Below, in pieces: positions 6,104 to 12,660 of a DNA stretch of 20,083 bases. Source of the stretch: an uncultured Clostridium sp. Its GTDB lineage: Bacteria; Bacillota; Clostridia; Christensenellales; CAG-138. Positions within the stretch are counted from its first letter, which is position 1. Each line of letters opens with the position of its first letter. A model generated the notes under the pieces. It was given only the letters and a program-made list of their open reading frames with translations. It was not told the origin of the DNA and did not search any database. The stretch lies in contig UQNF01000031.1 in the NCBI GenBank assembly GCA_900542285.1, positions 1 through 20,083 on the forward strand, read 5' to 3'. Both the position numbers and the translations under genes were made by a program.

Positions 6104-6715
6104 ATGCCAAGCCCGGAAAATTTCAAAAAATCCTTGGAACAATTTGGAATAGACCATGAGATCTCGGCACAGATAGACCAAGGCTATGAGGATATCTGCG
6201 ACAGATCCCCAAAGAAAACAAGAGCCGCTTACTTCAAGCGGGCGGTGGATATTATGGCGGAGAATGTCGATGCCGAGACGCTCCAAACGGTTTTTGAATG
6301 GAACGCCTGCTGCAAGGGCGGCGCAAGGGAGAAGGCGTCCAAGGCTTTTGCAAAGGAAAACGCTCGGCTTTCCATTGATGAAAGGCTTCAAAAAATCAAG
6401 GATGTTCCCTACATGGGGCAGCCCGTTCGGAATGAGGACGGCACGATTACGGTTCATGCCGTATACTGCTCAAACGGAGAAAGGTTCTTTTGCGCCTGTA
6501 CGAATTTCAACGATCCGAAATGTGATCTTGCCGTGTCAAAGCAATACTGCTTCTGCTGTGCAGGGCATTTCAGGCATCATTATGAGATAATGCTTGGGGT
6601 AAAACTGAAAACCGTCGAGATAGTGTCCTCTCCGCTTGACAGCGGCGGAAAAAACCCTGCGTCATCAGGTACGCGATCGATTGATCATGCCGGCCGAAGG
6701 CGTAATACTGGCTGA
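6104..6715 (+). CDS. Cys-rich conserved protein with displaced C-terminus
   Basis: Unknown function. The start at 6104 is preferred to ATG 6089, because GGAGGTG (6091-6097) is an excellent Shine-Dalgarno 6 nt before 6104. The protein has a helical N-terminal part (to about 75) including NACCKGGAREK, then VPYMGQP and a Cys/His-rich segment (FFCACTNF, QYCFCCAGHFRHHYE), suggesting metal binding. The normal-looking end would be LGVKLKTVEIVSSPLDSGG followed by PCVIRYAID and a stop at 6684, but that end is in the -1 frame. The zero frame continues as an unrelated polar tail to 6715. The break falls at A AAA AAC (6649-6655). Either an indel, a sequence error or frameshifting explains it. I recall similar proteins as an uncharacterised Clostridia family. 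Confidence 0.75.
   Translation: MPSPENFKKSLEQFGIDHEISAQIDQGYEDICDRSPKKTRAAYFKRAVDIMAENVDAETLQTVFEWNACCKGGAREKASKAFAKENARLSIDERLQKIKDVPYMGQPVRNEDGTITVHAVYCSNGERFFCACTNFNDPKCDLAVSKQYCFCCAGHFRHHYEIMLGVKLKTVEIVSSPLDSGGKNPASSGTRSIDHAGRRRNTG
6649..6655 (+). other. A AAA AAC slippery heptamer at a frame break
   Basis: In the zero frame the codons are GGA (6647) AAA AAC CCT. A -1 slip on the heptamer continues as CCC TGC GTC ATC AGG TAC GCG ATC GAT TGA (6655-6684), giving a family-like ending PCVIRYAID. Only a 4-bp hairpin (CCTG/CAGG, 6656-6669) follows without spacer, so a strong stimulatory structure is not evident and a one-base loss in the A run is the simpler explanation. Confidence 0.55.
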
Positions 6716-6722
6716 AACAACC

Positions 6723-6763
6723 GTCCCGATCCGTTTATTGAAGCGAATCGGGACTGTGTTTTT
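6723..6763 (+). terminator. Rho-independent terminator, rightward
   Basis: GTCCCGAT (6723-6730) pairs fully with ATCGGGAC (6747-6754) around a 16-nt loop, followed by TGTG and T5 (6759-6763). It ends the rightward unit and separates it from the convergent carboxypeptidase gene. Confidence 0.7.
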
Positions 6764-6802
6764 GATTAAATACATGGACGACATTGCTATGCCGGCAGCC
6801 GA

Positions 6803-7858
6803 TCAGCCGTTGACCCTGCCGACTACTATAAATCCGCCGTCATTGGTGCCGGATACCGTATAGTCCGAAACGCAGTTCGGTATCATTATCTCGGTGCTAT
6901 CCCCTGCGGACATGGATACAAAATAGATAACATAGCCGTCCGCATCGATCGAAAGCGTGCCTGATTCCTCATCATATTCCGCCACATCGAGATAGCCTTC
7001 CGGGCAGATAAGCTTTTGCTCTTGGTTAAGATACCCTTCCAGACTATCGTTTTTCACAAACAGCATACCGCTTTCCACCGAATACTGCTTGATATGGTCG
7101 ATAAACTCCTCATAGGTTATACCCATCGCCGTCACCGCATGGGCAATGGGCACTCCGACATAGCGAAAATGCCACGGCTCATATGCCACTCGGGTCAGCA
7201 TTTCCCGGCCGACCGGATAGCGGAGGATAAAGCCGTGATCGCTGCAGGCGGTGTTGAACCAGTCTCTTGCGGAATGATACTCAAGCGGCAGACGATTGCC
7301 TTCGCCGTCCACGGTTGAAAGGTCAGCCGCAAGCCCGGTGTGGTGCTCGCTGGCTCCGGGAGAAGCTACATATATCTGCGCAAGCTCCGCGCCGTGCTCC
7401 GCCTCATACTCGTTGTACAGGTTGAGCTGATACTCCACCGTACGGTAGCCGCTCGTGACGCAAAGCCGTGTTCCCGTGTGCTCATAGAACGCTTTGCCAA
7501 GTGCAAGAAGCTCATCAAACGTGGCGCTCGGAAGCCCAATATCGGCTCTGCTCGAAATGATGTAATCGTTTTCGGGTATTGGCACTGTCATTATCTCATC
7601 GGTGTGAGCGTATGGGTGACAGTAATTGACCAGTACGGCAACGCCCCTGCCCTGTTCGGAATTATCGACGGAAAGCCTTATATACGGTTCAGGCGTCGGC
7701 TCAGGCGTCGGAGCCTCCGAAGTCATAGCAGTCGGCAGCTCTGCCGCATGGGTGGGATTGCCGGTATTCTGATTGCTGCCGCTGCATGCGATAAACATAC
7801 CGAATAGCAGAGCAAGCGTCAAAGCAAGTGCCGATCTTCCGATTCTTCTCATGTGCAT
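6803..7858 (-). CDS. D-alanyl-D-alanine carboxypeptidase, VanY-type lipoprotein
   Basis: A 351-residue protein that probably removes the terminal D-Ala from peptidoglycan stem peptides outside the membrane (MEROPS M15B, VanY type). Zinc ligands are visible in SEHHTGLAADLSTVD (the SxHxxGxAxD motif) and EPWHFRYVG (the ExxWH motif), with the substrate loop SGYRTVEYQ before them. The N-terminus is a lipoprotein signal (RRIGRS, hydrophobic run, FGMFIAC) followed by a Thr/Pro/Glu-rich tether. The start is set at 7858 because AAGGAGAAGG lies 6 nt upstream; the longer frame from 7891 reads through that site. After the catalytic domain about 100 residues (from VESGMLFVKNDSLEG) form an extra beta-rich tail not usual in plain VanY. 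It is transcribed away from spoIIGA from its own promoter. Physiological peptidoglycan turnover seems likelier than vancomycin resistance, as no vanH/A/X genes are here. Confidence 0.9.
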   Translation of the reverse strand: MHMRRIGRSALALTLALLFGMFIACSGSNQNTGNPTHAAELPTAMTSEAPTPEPTPEPYIRLSVDNSEQGRGVAVLVNYCHPYAHTDEIMTVPIPENDYIISSRADIGLPSATFDELLALGKAFYEHTGTRLCVTSGYRTVEYQLNLYNEYEAEHGAELAQIYVASPGASEHHTGLAADLSTVDGEGNRLPLEYHSARDWFNTACSDHGFILRYPVGREMLTRVAYEPWHFRYVGVPIAHAVTAMGITYEEFIDHIKQYSVESGMLFVKNDSLEGYLNQEQKLICPEGYLDVAEYDEESGTLSIDADGYVIYFVSMSAGDSTEIMIPNCVSDYTVSGTNDGGFIVVGRVNG

Positions 7859-7923
7859 ATTTTTCCTTCTCCTTATAAAGCGGTATTTCATTTTACCGCA
7901 TAAATTCTCGTTTCTGCGTCAGA

Positions 7924-7952
7924 ATCATATCGCAAATTCCGTTTCGCGTCAA
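7924..7952 (-). promoter_or_regulatory. Promoter of the VanY-type gene
   Basis: On the minus strand TTGACG (7952-7947), a 17-bp spacer and TATGAT (7929-7924). The predicted start is about 60 nt before the ATG at 7858. Confidence 0.65.
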
Positions 7953-8020
7953 TAGGCTGTGCGCCTCCCGGGGCTTTGCTCCCATATTTCGCCGCAAGCT
8001 CCCTGTTTTTTCGCCCCTAA

Positions 8021-8054
8021 ATCGACCAAAAACAAGGCTCGGCGGTGCTACAAT
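8021..8054 (+). promoter_or_regulatory. Possible Spo0A-type promoter of spoIIGA-sigE
   Basis: TACAAT at 8049-8054 is a good -10 box 37 nt before the spoIIGA start. No -35 box is seen at 17 bp (CCAAAA), but ATCGACC (8021-8027) at a spacing of 21-22 bp resembles both a degenerate -35 and a Spo0A box (consensus TTCGACA). The Bacillus subtilis spoIIG promoter has the same long spacing and is activated by Spo0A. The match is partial, so this is a hypothesis. Confidence 0.35.
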
Positions 8055-8090
8055 AATCTTGCGGCAAATCACCGCAGGGAGGCTGTTTCC

Positions 8091-8849
8091 ATGTACATTG
8101 AGCTTTTCTTGCTTGATAACCTCCTGATGAACCTCTTGGTTCTGCACCTCACGGCTGCTATGCTTTCGCTCCGTCCGCATAAGGGAAGGTTCCTCCTGTT
8201 CGCGATGGGCGGGGCGGCATATGCTGCCGTCGGTGCGGGGCTGCTGCCGATGCTTCTGACGCTGCCGATGAAGCTGCTGACATCGTTTTTGATGGCGTTT
8301 GCGATTCCGTGCCGGAGCATCAAGGGTTATTTTAAGGGGCTTGCCGCCCTGCTGTTATCGACACTTGCCGCAGGCGGAGCCGTTTTTGCCATCTCTATCA
8401 TCTTCTCCGACGACTATTCCCAGGGCATTGCGCTGCACACGTTTCTTATCGGGGCGTTAGCCGTTGCGCTGCTTCCCGGCCGTATCCGGCTGATCCTTGC
8501 CAGAAGGGTCCGGAACGAGAGTATTGCGGAGGTCACGGTCACGCTTTCGGGGCAAAGGCTCAGCATGGCGGCGCTCGTTGACACGGGCAGCAGCCTGACG
8601 GAGAGCATCAGCAAGCTTCCCGTCATACTGCTCCCAAAGAAACTCCTTCGGCAGCCGATTATTGCCGACGCATTTTCAAAATCCGGAAAGAGTCTGCCCA
8701 TACCGATGAGCACGGCAGGGGGCGACAGCATTCTGCAGGGCTGTCATCCCGAGCAGGTAACGGTGAACGGAGCAAGCGTCAACGCCGTGGTCGCATTCGC
8801 AAACGTCCGCTTTGCCATAGTTCCTCCGCCGCTGCTGACGGAGAGCTGA
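8091..8849 (+). CDS. spoIIGA: Sigma-E processing peptidase SpoIIGA
   Basis: A 252-residue membrane aspartic protease that cleaves the pro-sequence from pro-sigma-E when the forespore signals through SpoIIR. The N-terminal half has about five hydrophobic segments (MYIELFLLDNLLMNLLVLHL onward to about residue 130), typical of the family. The C-terminal protease domain contains ALVDTGSSLTES, with catalytic D164 in the DTG/DSG motif; the common next residue Asn is Ser here. The start at 8091 is supported by AGGGAGG 8 nt upstream and by the family N-terminus MYIELF; 44 further codons upstream in frame are spurious. sigE begins 25 nt downstream, an arrangement conserved in spore formers. Identification rests on membrane topology, motif and the neighbouring sigE together. 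Confidence 0.92.
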   Translation: MYIELFLLDNLLMNLLVLHLTAAMLSLRPHKGRFLLFAMGGAAYAAVGAGLLPMLLTLPMKLLTSFLMAFAIPCRSIKGYFKGLAALLLSTLAAGGAVFAISIIFSDDYSQGIALHTFLIGALAVALLPGRIRLILARRVRNESIAEVTVTLSGQRLSMAALVDTGSSLTESISKLPVILLPKKLLRQPIIADAFSKSGKSLPIPMSTAGGDSILQGCHPEQVTVNGASVNAVVAFANVRFAIVPPPLLTES

Positions 8850-8874
8850 AATATACGGAATGGAGGGAGAGCCT

Positions 8875-9633
8875 ATGAATTCAATACTGCGTTTCCTTTT
8901 CTTAGCCTATCAAAGAGCACTCGGGCTGAGCGCAAAGCTGAAGAACAACGCCGATAACATCTACGACATCGATCTTGGCGGAGAAAGCTACTATATTACC
9001 AACGGAGAATCCCTGCCTGCGCCGCTGCCGAGGGACGAGGAAAGGCTATTGACAGAACGCCTCAGCTCCGGGGATATGGAGGCGCGCAACACGCTCATTG
9101 AGCATAACCTGCGGCTCGTTGTTTATATTGCCAAAAAATTCGAAAATACGGGGATCGGCATTGACGACCTCGTTTCCATCGGCACGATAGGACTTATTAA
9201 AGCCGTAAATACCTTTCGGGTGGAAAAGAATATAAAGCTTGCGACCTACGCAAGCCGATGCATTGAGAATGAGATACTGATGTTCCTGCGCAAGACCAGC
9301 AGGCTGAAGCTCGAGGTCAGCCTTGATGAACCTCTGAATGTGGATTGGGACGGCAATGAACTGCTGCTCGGCGATGTGCTCGGTACCGATGACGATGTGG
9401 TCAGCCGCCGCATAGAGGATGAGGCGGAGCTGGAGCTTCTCCGTGCCGCAGTATCCCGACTTAGCGAAAGGGATCGGCAAATAATAGAGCTGCGCTTTGG
9501 GCTTAACGGCAGGCGCGAATACACGCAAAAGCAGGTCGCAGACATGCTGGGCATATCGCAAAGCTACATCTCGCGCCTTGAAAAGCGGATACTCAGCGAA
9601 CTGTACGACGACATGATGAGCTGCCTTGGCTGA
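8875..9633 (+). CDS. sigE: Sporulation sigma factor sigma-E (pro-sigma-E)
   Basis: A 252-residue sigma-70 family factor that directs early mother-cell transcription after asymmetric division. The N-terminal about 45 residues are the pro-sequence, hydrophobic and basic, ending near ESYYITNGESLPAPLP, a close match to the region cut by SpoIIGA. Region 2 is LIEHNLRLVVYIAKKFENTG, DDLVSIGTIGLIKAVNTF and KLATYASRCIENEILMFLRK; the linker includes LDEPLNVDWDGNELLLGDVL, a sigma-E signature. Region 4 has SERDRQIIELRFGLNG and the helix-turn-helix YTQKQVADMLGISQSYISRLEKR. The start at 8875 follows GGAGGG (8862-8867); ATG 8860 lies on that site and is rejected. In Bacillus and many Clostridia sigG follows directly; here a noncoding stretch of DnaA boxes and a convergent gene follow instead. 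Confidence 0.97.
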   Translation: MNSILRFLFLAYQRALGLSAKLKNNADNIYDIDLGGESYYITNGESLPAPLPRDEERLLTERLSSGDMEARNTLIEHNLRLVVYIAKKFENTGIGIDDLVSIGTIGLIKAVNTFRVEKNIKLATYASRCIENEILMFLRKTSRLKLEVSLDEPLNVDWDGNELLLGDVLGTDDDVVSRRIEDEAELELLRAAVSRLSERDRQIIELRFGLNGRREYTQKQVADMLGISQSYISRLEKRILSELYDDMMSCLG

Positions 9634-9678
9634 TTCTCCGGCTGAATGCCGCTTTTGCCTGAAATACTCCCTCCAAAA

Positions 9679-9899
9679 TGTGAATAATGTGGATAACTAT
9701 GTGGATAACTTTTGAATTAAGCATTGATAACTGTGCTTAGTATGTGGATTAGTCCATATCCGGTGGACAAACACCGTCGATTCGAATAGTATTTTTAATT
9801 GCGGTCAATACAAAAACCGGTATGCCGCCAAGTAACGAGCCTGTTGATAACATAAATGTGGATAAGTTCATCCGCTGAAATCGTTAAGTTTTTGGATAA
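9679..9899. promoter_or_regulatory. Cluster of DnaA boxes
   Basis: Perfect matches to TTATNCACA, all read on the minus strand (TGTGNATAA on the plus strand): 9679-9687 (TGTGAATAA), 9688-9696, 9700-9708 and 9857-9865 (TGTGGATAA). One-mismatch sites: 9743-9751 (TGTGGATTA), 9842-9850 (TGTTGATAA) and 9891-9899 (TTTGGATAA). Seven sites in about 220 bp of AT-rich noncoding DNA are far above chance. No dnaA or dnaN lies in the window. Candidates are a DnaA-titrating or replication-control cluster, a DnaA-regulated terminus of sigE, or part of the origin in an unusual context. Confidence 0.75.
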
Positions 9900-9926
9900 A
9901 GCCCCGGAGGTAATCTTCCGGGGCTT
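9899..9926 (-). terminator. Hairpin at the 3' end of the MATE gene
   Basis: AAGCCCCGGA (9899-9908) pairs perfectly with TCCGGGGCTT (9917-9926) around an 8-nt loop. On the minus strand it is followed by TATCC and then A-rich sequence, so the T tract is poor. It starts 19 nt past the MATE stop and probably ends that transcript. A one-mismatch DnaA box (9891-9899) abuts it. Confidence 0.6.
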
Positions 9927-9945
9927 AAACGCTGAATTCCGAGGG

Positions 9946-11325
9946 CTAATGCTCGAGTACGGAAATATGCTCCTTCCACTCCCTCTTGAGGAATATCGCA
10001 CCGTAAGTTACCGAAGCAAACTCTGCGATGAAGAACGCCCACCATACGGAGTCCACCTGACGGAAGATGAGTGCAAGCACCAGGGCCGCAGGAAGCAGCA
10101 CGCAGATCTGGCGGAAGAGGGACATCATCATGCTGTGTATGCCCTTGCCAAGCGCTTGGAAGGTGTTTGAAATGGTGATGCCGATAGCCGCTATTGGGAA
10201 GTGCAGCGAGATTATTCTGAACGCCCTTGCGCCTGCTTCGGTCAAAGAGCCGTCCTTATCGAACATGGCGATCAGCTGTCTCGGAATGAGCTGGAAAACC
10301 GTCAAGCCCACGAACATGATGACAAGCGCAGTGATAAGCGTCTTTATAAAGGTCGAGGTAAAGCGGCTGCGGCTGCCTGCGCCGTAGTTATACGCCATAA
10401 TGGACATGGCGGCGTTGTTTACGCCGAACAGCGGCATGAAGATTATCGACTGGAGCTTAAAGTAAACGCCCGTGATGGTAACGCCTATCTCGCTCGCAAG
10501 GATCCTTGCGAATATGGCGTTGAGCCCGATGGTCATTAACGACCCTATCGACTGCATTATGATAGAGGGCGCTCCGACACGATAGATCTCCCCGATGGTC
10601 CTTCCGTCGGGGCGGAAATGCCTGAAGCTGACCTTGACCTCATGCTTGCCGGCAAATACAAGCAGAAGCGCGATCGTCATGCCTATCCATTGGCCGATAA
10701 CGGTCGCATAAGCGGCACCCTCGATCCCAAGCTCCGGGAAAGGCCCAATGCCGAAGATGAGCATGGGGTCGAGCACAATATTGACTATCGCACCTGCAAG
10801 CTGCGCAAACATGGAAAGCCCCGTCTTTCCCATGGACTGCAGGATGCGCTCGCAGCCTATCTGAATGAACAGTCCCATGCCGAACACCATGCAGATACGC
10901 AGATACCTGACCCCCAGGTCGATAAGCTCGGGATCATCGGTGAACAGCTTAAAGAAGGGCGTGACGAAAAAGCCCATTATCAGGAACACCGCGCCCGTTA
11001 TGAAGAGCAGGAACAGGCCGTTGCTTGCTCCTCGGTCGGCGCGTTCCTTTTCCTCCATACCAAGACAGCGCGCGATATAGGAGTTCATGCCCACGCCCGT
11101 ACCGACTGCGAAGCTTATCATAAGCATCTGCAGGGGGTACGCAAGCGAAACGGCATTGAGTGCGGCGTTGCTGAGCTTGGCAACGAAGTAGCTGTCCACG
11201 ACATTGTACATCGCCTGCACCAGCATGGATATGACAAGCGGAACGCTCATTGTGAAGAGGAGCCTGCCAACGGGCATGGTTCCCATCTTGTTTCTTTTAT
11301 TGATCAGTTCTTCATTATTGTTCAT
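9946..11325 (-). CDS. MATE-family multidrug/cation efflux transporter
   Basis: A 459-residue inner-membrane protein with about 12 transmembrane helices in two homologous halves, the usual MATE length. Family features include the N-terminal GRLLFTMSVPLVISMLVQAMYNVVDSYFVAKL with the conserved P-x-x-x-x-x-x-x-x-x-x-N-x-x-D pattern, GTGVGMNSYIARCLG, the loop LGIEGAAYATVIGQ, and in the second half VGAPSIIMQSIGSL and GVNNAAMSIMAYNYGAG. It exports organic cations or drugs by Na+ or H+ antiport; the substrate cannot be read. ATG 11325 lacks a Shine-Dalgarno. A clear promoter ends only about 9 nt upstream, so the mRNA would start 3-4 nt before the ATG (near leaderless). An ATG 13 codons in (KMGTM) is an alternative but also lacks a good site. 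Confidence 0.95.
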   Translation of the reverse strand: MNNNEELINKRNKMGTMPVGRLLFTMSVPLVISMLVQAMYNVVDSYFVAKLSNAALNAVSLAYPLQMLMISFAVGTGVGMNSYIARCLGMEEKERADRGASNGLFLLFITGAVFLIMGFFVTPFFKLFTDDPELIDLGVRYLRICMVFGMGLFIQIGCERILQSMGKTGLSMFAQLAGAIVNIVLDPMLIFGIGPFPELGIEGAAYATVIGQWIGMTIALLLVFAGKHEVKVSFRHFRPDGRTIGEIYRVGAPSIIMQSIGSLMTIGLNAIFARILASEIGVTITGVYFKLQSIIFMPLFGVNNAAMSIMAYNYGAGSRSRFTSTFIKTLITALVIMFVGLTVFQLIPRQLIAMFDKDGSLTEAGARAFRIISLHFPIAAIGITISNTFQALGKGIHSMMMSLFRQICVLLPAALVLALIFRQVDSVWWAFFIAEFASVTYGAIFLKREWKEHISVLEH

Positions 11326-11334
11326 AGCTCAGGC

Positions 11335-11364
11335 ATTGTAGCATATCCTGCGCCTATGTACAAT
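11335..11364 (-). promoter_or_regulatory. MATE gene promoter within an inverted repeat
   Basis: On the minus strand TTGTAC (11363-11358), a 17-bp spacer and TACAAT (11340-11335), placing transcription start only 3-4 nt before the ATG. The same bases form an imperfect inverted repeat, ATTGTAGCATA against TATGTACAAT, centred on TCCTGCGCC, so it could be the operator of a dimeric repressor or of a MerR/TetR-like activator. By symmetry TTGTAG-17-TACAAT also reads on the plus strand. Confidence 0.6.
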
Positions 11365-11508
11365 AGATTTTGAAATAAATTAATTATATTTTACGGCTTG
11401 GGACAAATTTCCTCATATCCTGCGCCGCTCGGGAATACCCCCGGAGACACGCCGTCATCGCTTTAGCTGCATAATTGCTTTACAGCCGTTCCATTTTGGG
11501 CGCGTTTG

Positions 11509-11517
11509 TGGTATAAT
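11509..11517 (+). promoter_or_regulatory. Extended -10 promoter of the ddl operon
   Basis: TGGTATAAT combines a perfect -10 (TATAAT, 11512-11517) with the TGn extension. The -35 region (TTCCAT at 17 bp) is weak. The leader to the ddl start is about 100 nt and includes the inverted repeat at 11559-11588. Confidence 0.6.
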
Positions 11518-11558
11518 TCGGTGAGCAATGCTGTATAAATTTAAGTAGCTGTTTTCCC

Positions 11559-11588
11559 GGGAGACGGAACCTTGCACGAACCGTCCCC
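11559..11588. repeat. GACGG/CCGTC hairpin in the ddl leader
   Basis: GGGAGACGG (11559-11567) pairs with CCGTCCCC (11581-11588) with one bulge around AACCTTGCACGAA. It resembles the dispersed GGGGACGGTTC...CCGTCCCC palindromes found in many Clostridia. It is followed by CTTTAAGG rather than a T run, so it is not a convincing terminator. It may be a repeat relic or an attenuator-like stem. Confidence 0.5.
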
Positions 11589-11623
11589 CTTTAAGGCATT
11601 AATTCTATGAAAGAGGTTGAGCT

Positions 11624-12643
11624 ATGAGGATATGTGTACTATGCGGCGGCAGGAGCAACGAGAGGGACGTTTCCATATCGTCCGGCACGATGATAGCCCG
11701 TGCGCTTCGCAGTTCCGGTCATGAAGTGGTACTTTTGGACGTTTGCGACGGCATGGAGCTTGGCGGCCATAGTGCGGAGGAGCTTTATTCGCTCTCGCTG
11801 CCCATACCCGACTATGTCATACCCGACACTGCGCCCGATGTCAGCCATTATTTCACTCGCAGTGAAGGCTTTTTCGGAAAGAACGTTCTTGATATTTGCC
11901 GCGCTGCGGACATCGTGTTTAACGCCCTTCACGGCGACGAGGGTGAAAACGGAAAGCTTCAGGCGGTATTCGACCTGCTGGGCATCCGCTATACCGGAAG
12001 CGGCATGGAGGGCTGCCTTCTTGCGATGAACAAGAGCCTTTCCAAGCAGCTGTTTCTTGAAAACGGAATACCAACTCCGCCGCATATAGTCATAAGCGAC
12101 GGCTCGGACGCTGCGCCGGATTCCATTGGCTTCCCCTGCGTGGTAAAGCCTGGAAGCCTCGGCTCGAGCATCGGAGTCTCCATTGCGCATGACGAGGCGG
12201 AGCTTGATGCCGCGCTCAAAAACGCTTCAAGCTATGAGGATCTTATAATAATTGAAAAATACATACACGGCAGGGAGTTTTCTGTGGGCGTCATCGGCGG
12301 CAGGGCGCTGCCTGCCATAGAGATAGTTCCCAAGACAGGCTTCTATGATTACAGGAACAAGTATCAGGCCGGATGCACCGGCGAGATCTGCCCTGCGGAG
12401 CTGAGCGAGGAAGAAGCCTCCGTGCTTGCCGAGGCCGCTGTCAGGGTCTGCCGTGCGCTGAACCTTGGCGCATACGCAAGGGTGGATTTCATGATGGACG
12501 AGACCGGTATCTATTGCCTTGAAGCCAATACCCTTCCCGGCATGACCCCGATAAGCCTGCTCCCGCAGGAGGCAAGGGCAATGGGGATCGAGTTTCCTCA
12601 GCTTCTTGAAATGATAATAGAGGAAAGCATGAAGATACGCTAA
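11624..12643 (+). CDS. ddl: D-alanine--D-alanine ligase
   Basis: A 339-residue cytoplasmic ATP-grasp enzyme joining two D-Ala to make the dipeptide end of the peptidoglycan precursor. Visible motifs: the N-terminal VLCGGRSNERDVSISSG, HGDEGENGKLQ (from H103), YTGSGMEGCLLAMNKSLSK, the ATP-binding FPCVVKPGSLGSSIGVS, IIEKYIHGREFSVGV, ARVDFMMDE, and the C-terminal EANTLPGMTP (from E300) with the Mg-binding Glu and Asn. AAGAGG lies 7 nt before the ATG. A six-codon frame (ATG 11607 to TGA 11627) overlaps the start as ATGA and might couple translation. It is the first gene of a run with murF and rdgB. Active-site detail for resistance (Tyr versus Phe in the omega loop) reads KTGFYDYRNKY, the ordinary D-Ala-D-Ala type rather than a D-Lac or D-Ser ligase. 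Confidence 0.96.
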   Translation: MRICVLCGGRSNERDVSISSGTMIARALRSSGHEVVLLDVCDGMELGGHSAEELYSLSLPIPDYVIPDTAPDVSHYFTRSEGFFGKNVLDICRAADIVFNALHGDEGENGKLQAVFDLLGIRYTGSGMEGCLLAMNKSLSKQLFLENGIPTPPHIVISDGSDAAPDSIGFPCVVKPGSLGSSIGVSIAHDEAELDAALKNASSYEDLIIIEKYIHGREFSVGVIGGRALPAIEIVPKTGFYDYRNKYQAGCTGEICPAELSEEEASVLAEAAVRVCRALNLGAYARVDFMMDETGIYCLEANTLPGMTPISLLPQEARAMGIEFPQLLEMIIEESMKIR

Positions 12644-12660
12644 TGAACGGAGGAGGCGCT

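Noticed and set aside
6803..7858. Vancomycin-resistance gene cluster
   Set aside because: A VanY-type enzyme and a ddl are present, but they are 3.8 kb apart, no vanH/A/X or VanRS genes occur, and the ddl reads as an ordinary D-Ala-D-Ala ligase.
10618..11373. 251-codon frame opposite the MATE gene
   Set aside because: It is a shadow of the MATE coding sequence; its His/Glu/Arg-rich composition is that of an antisense frame and it has no start signals.
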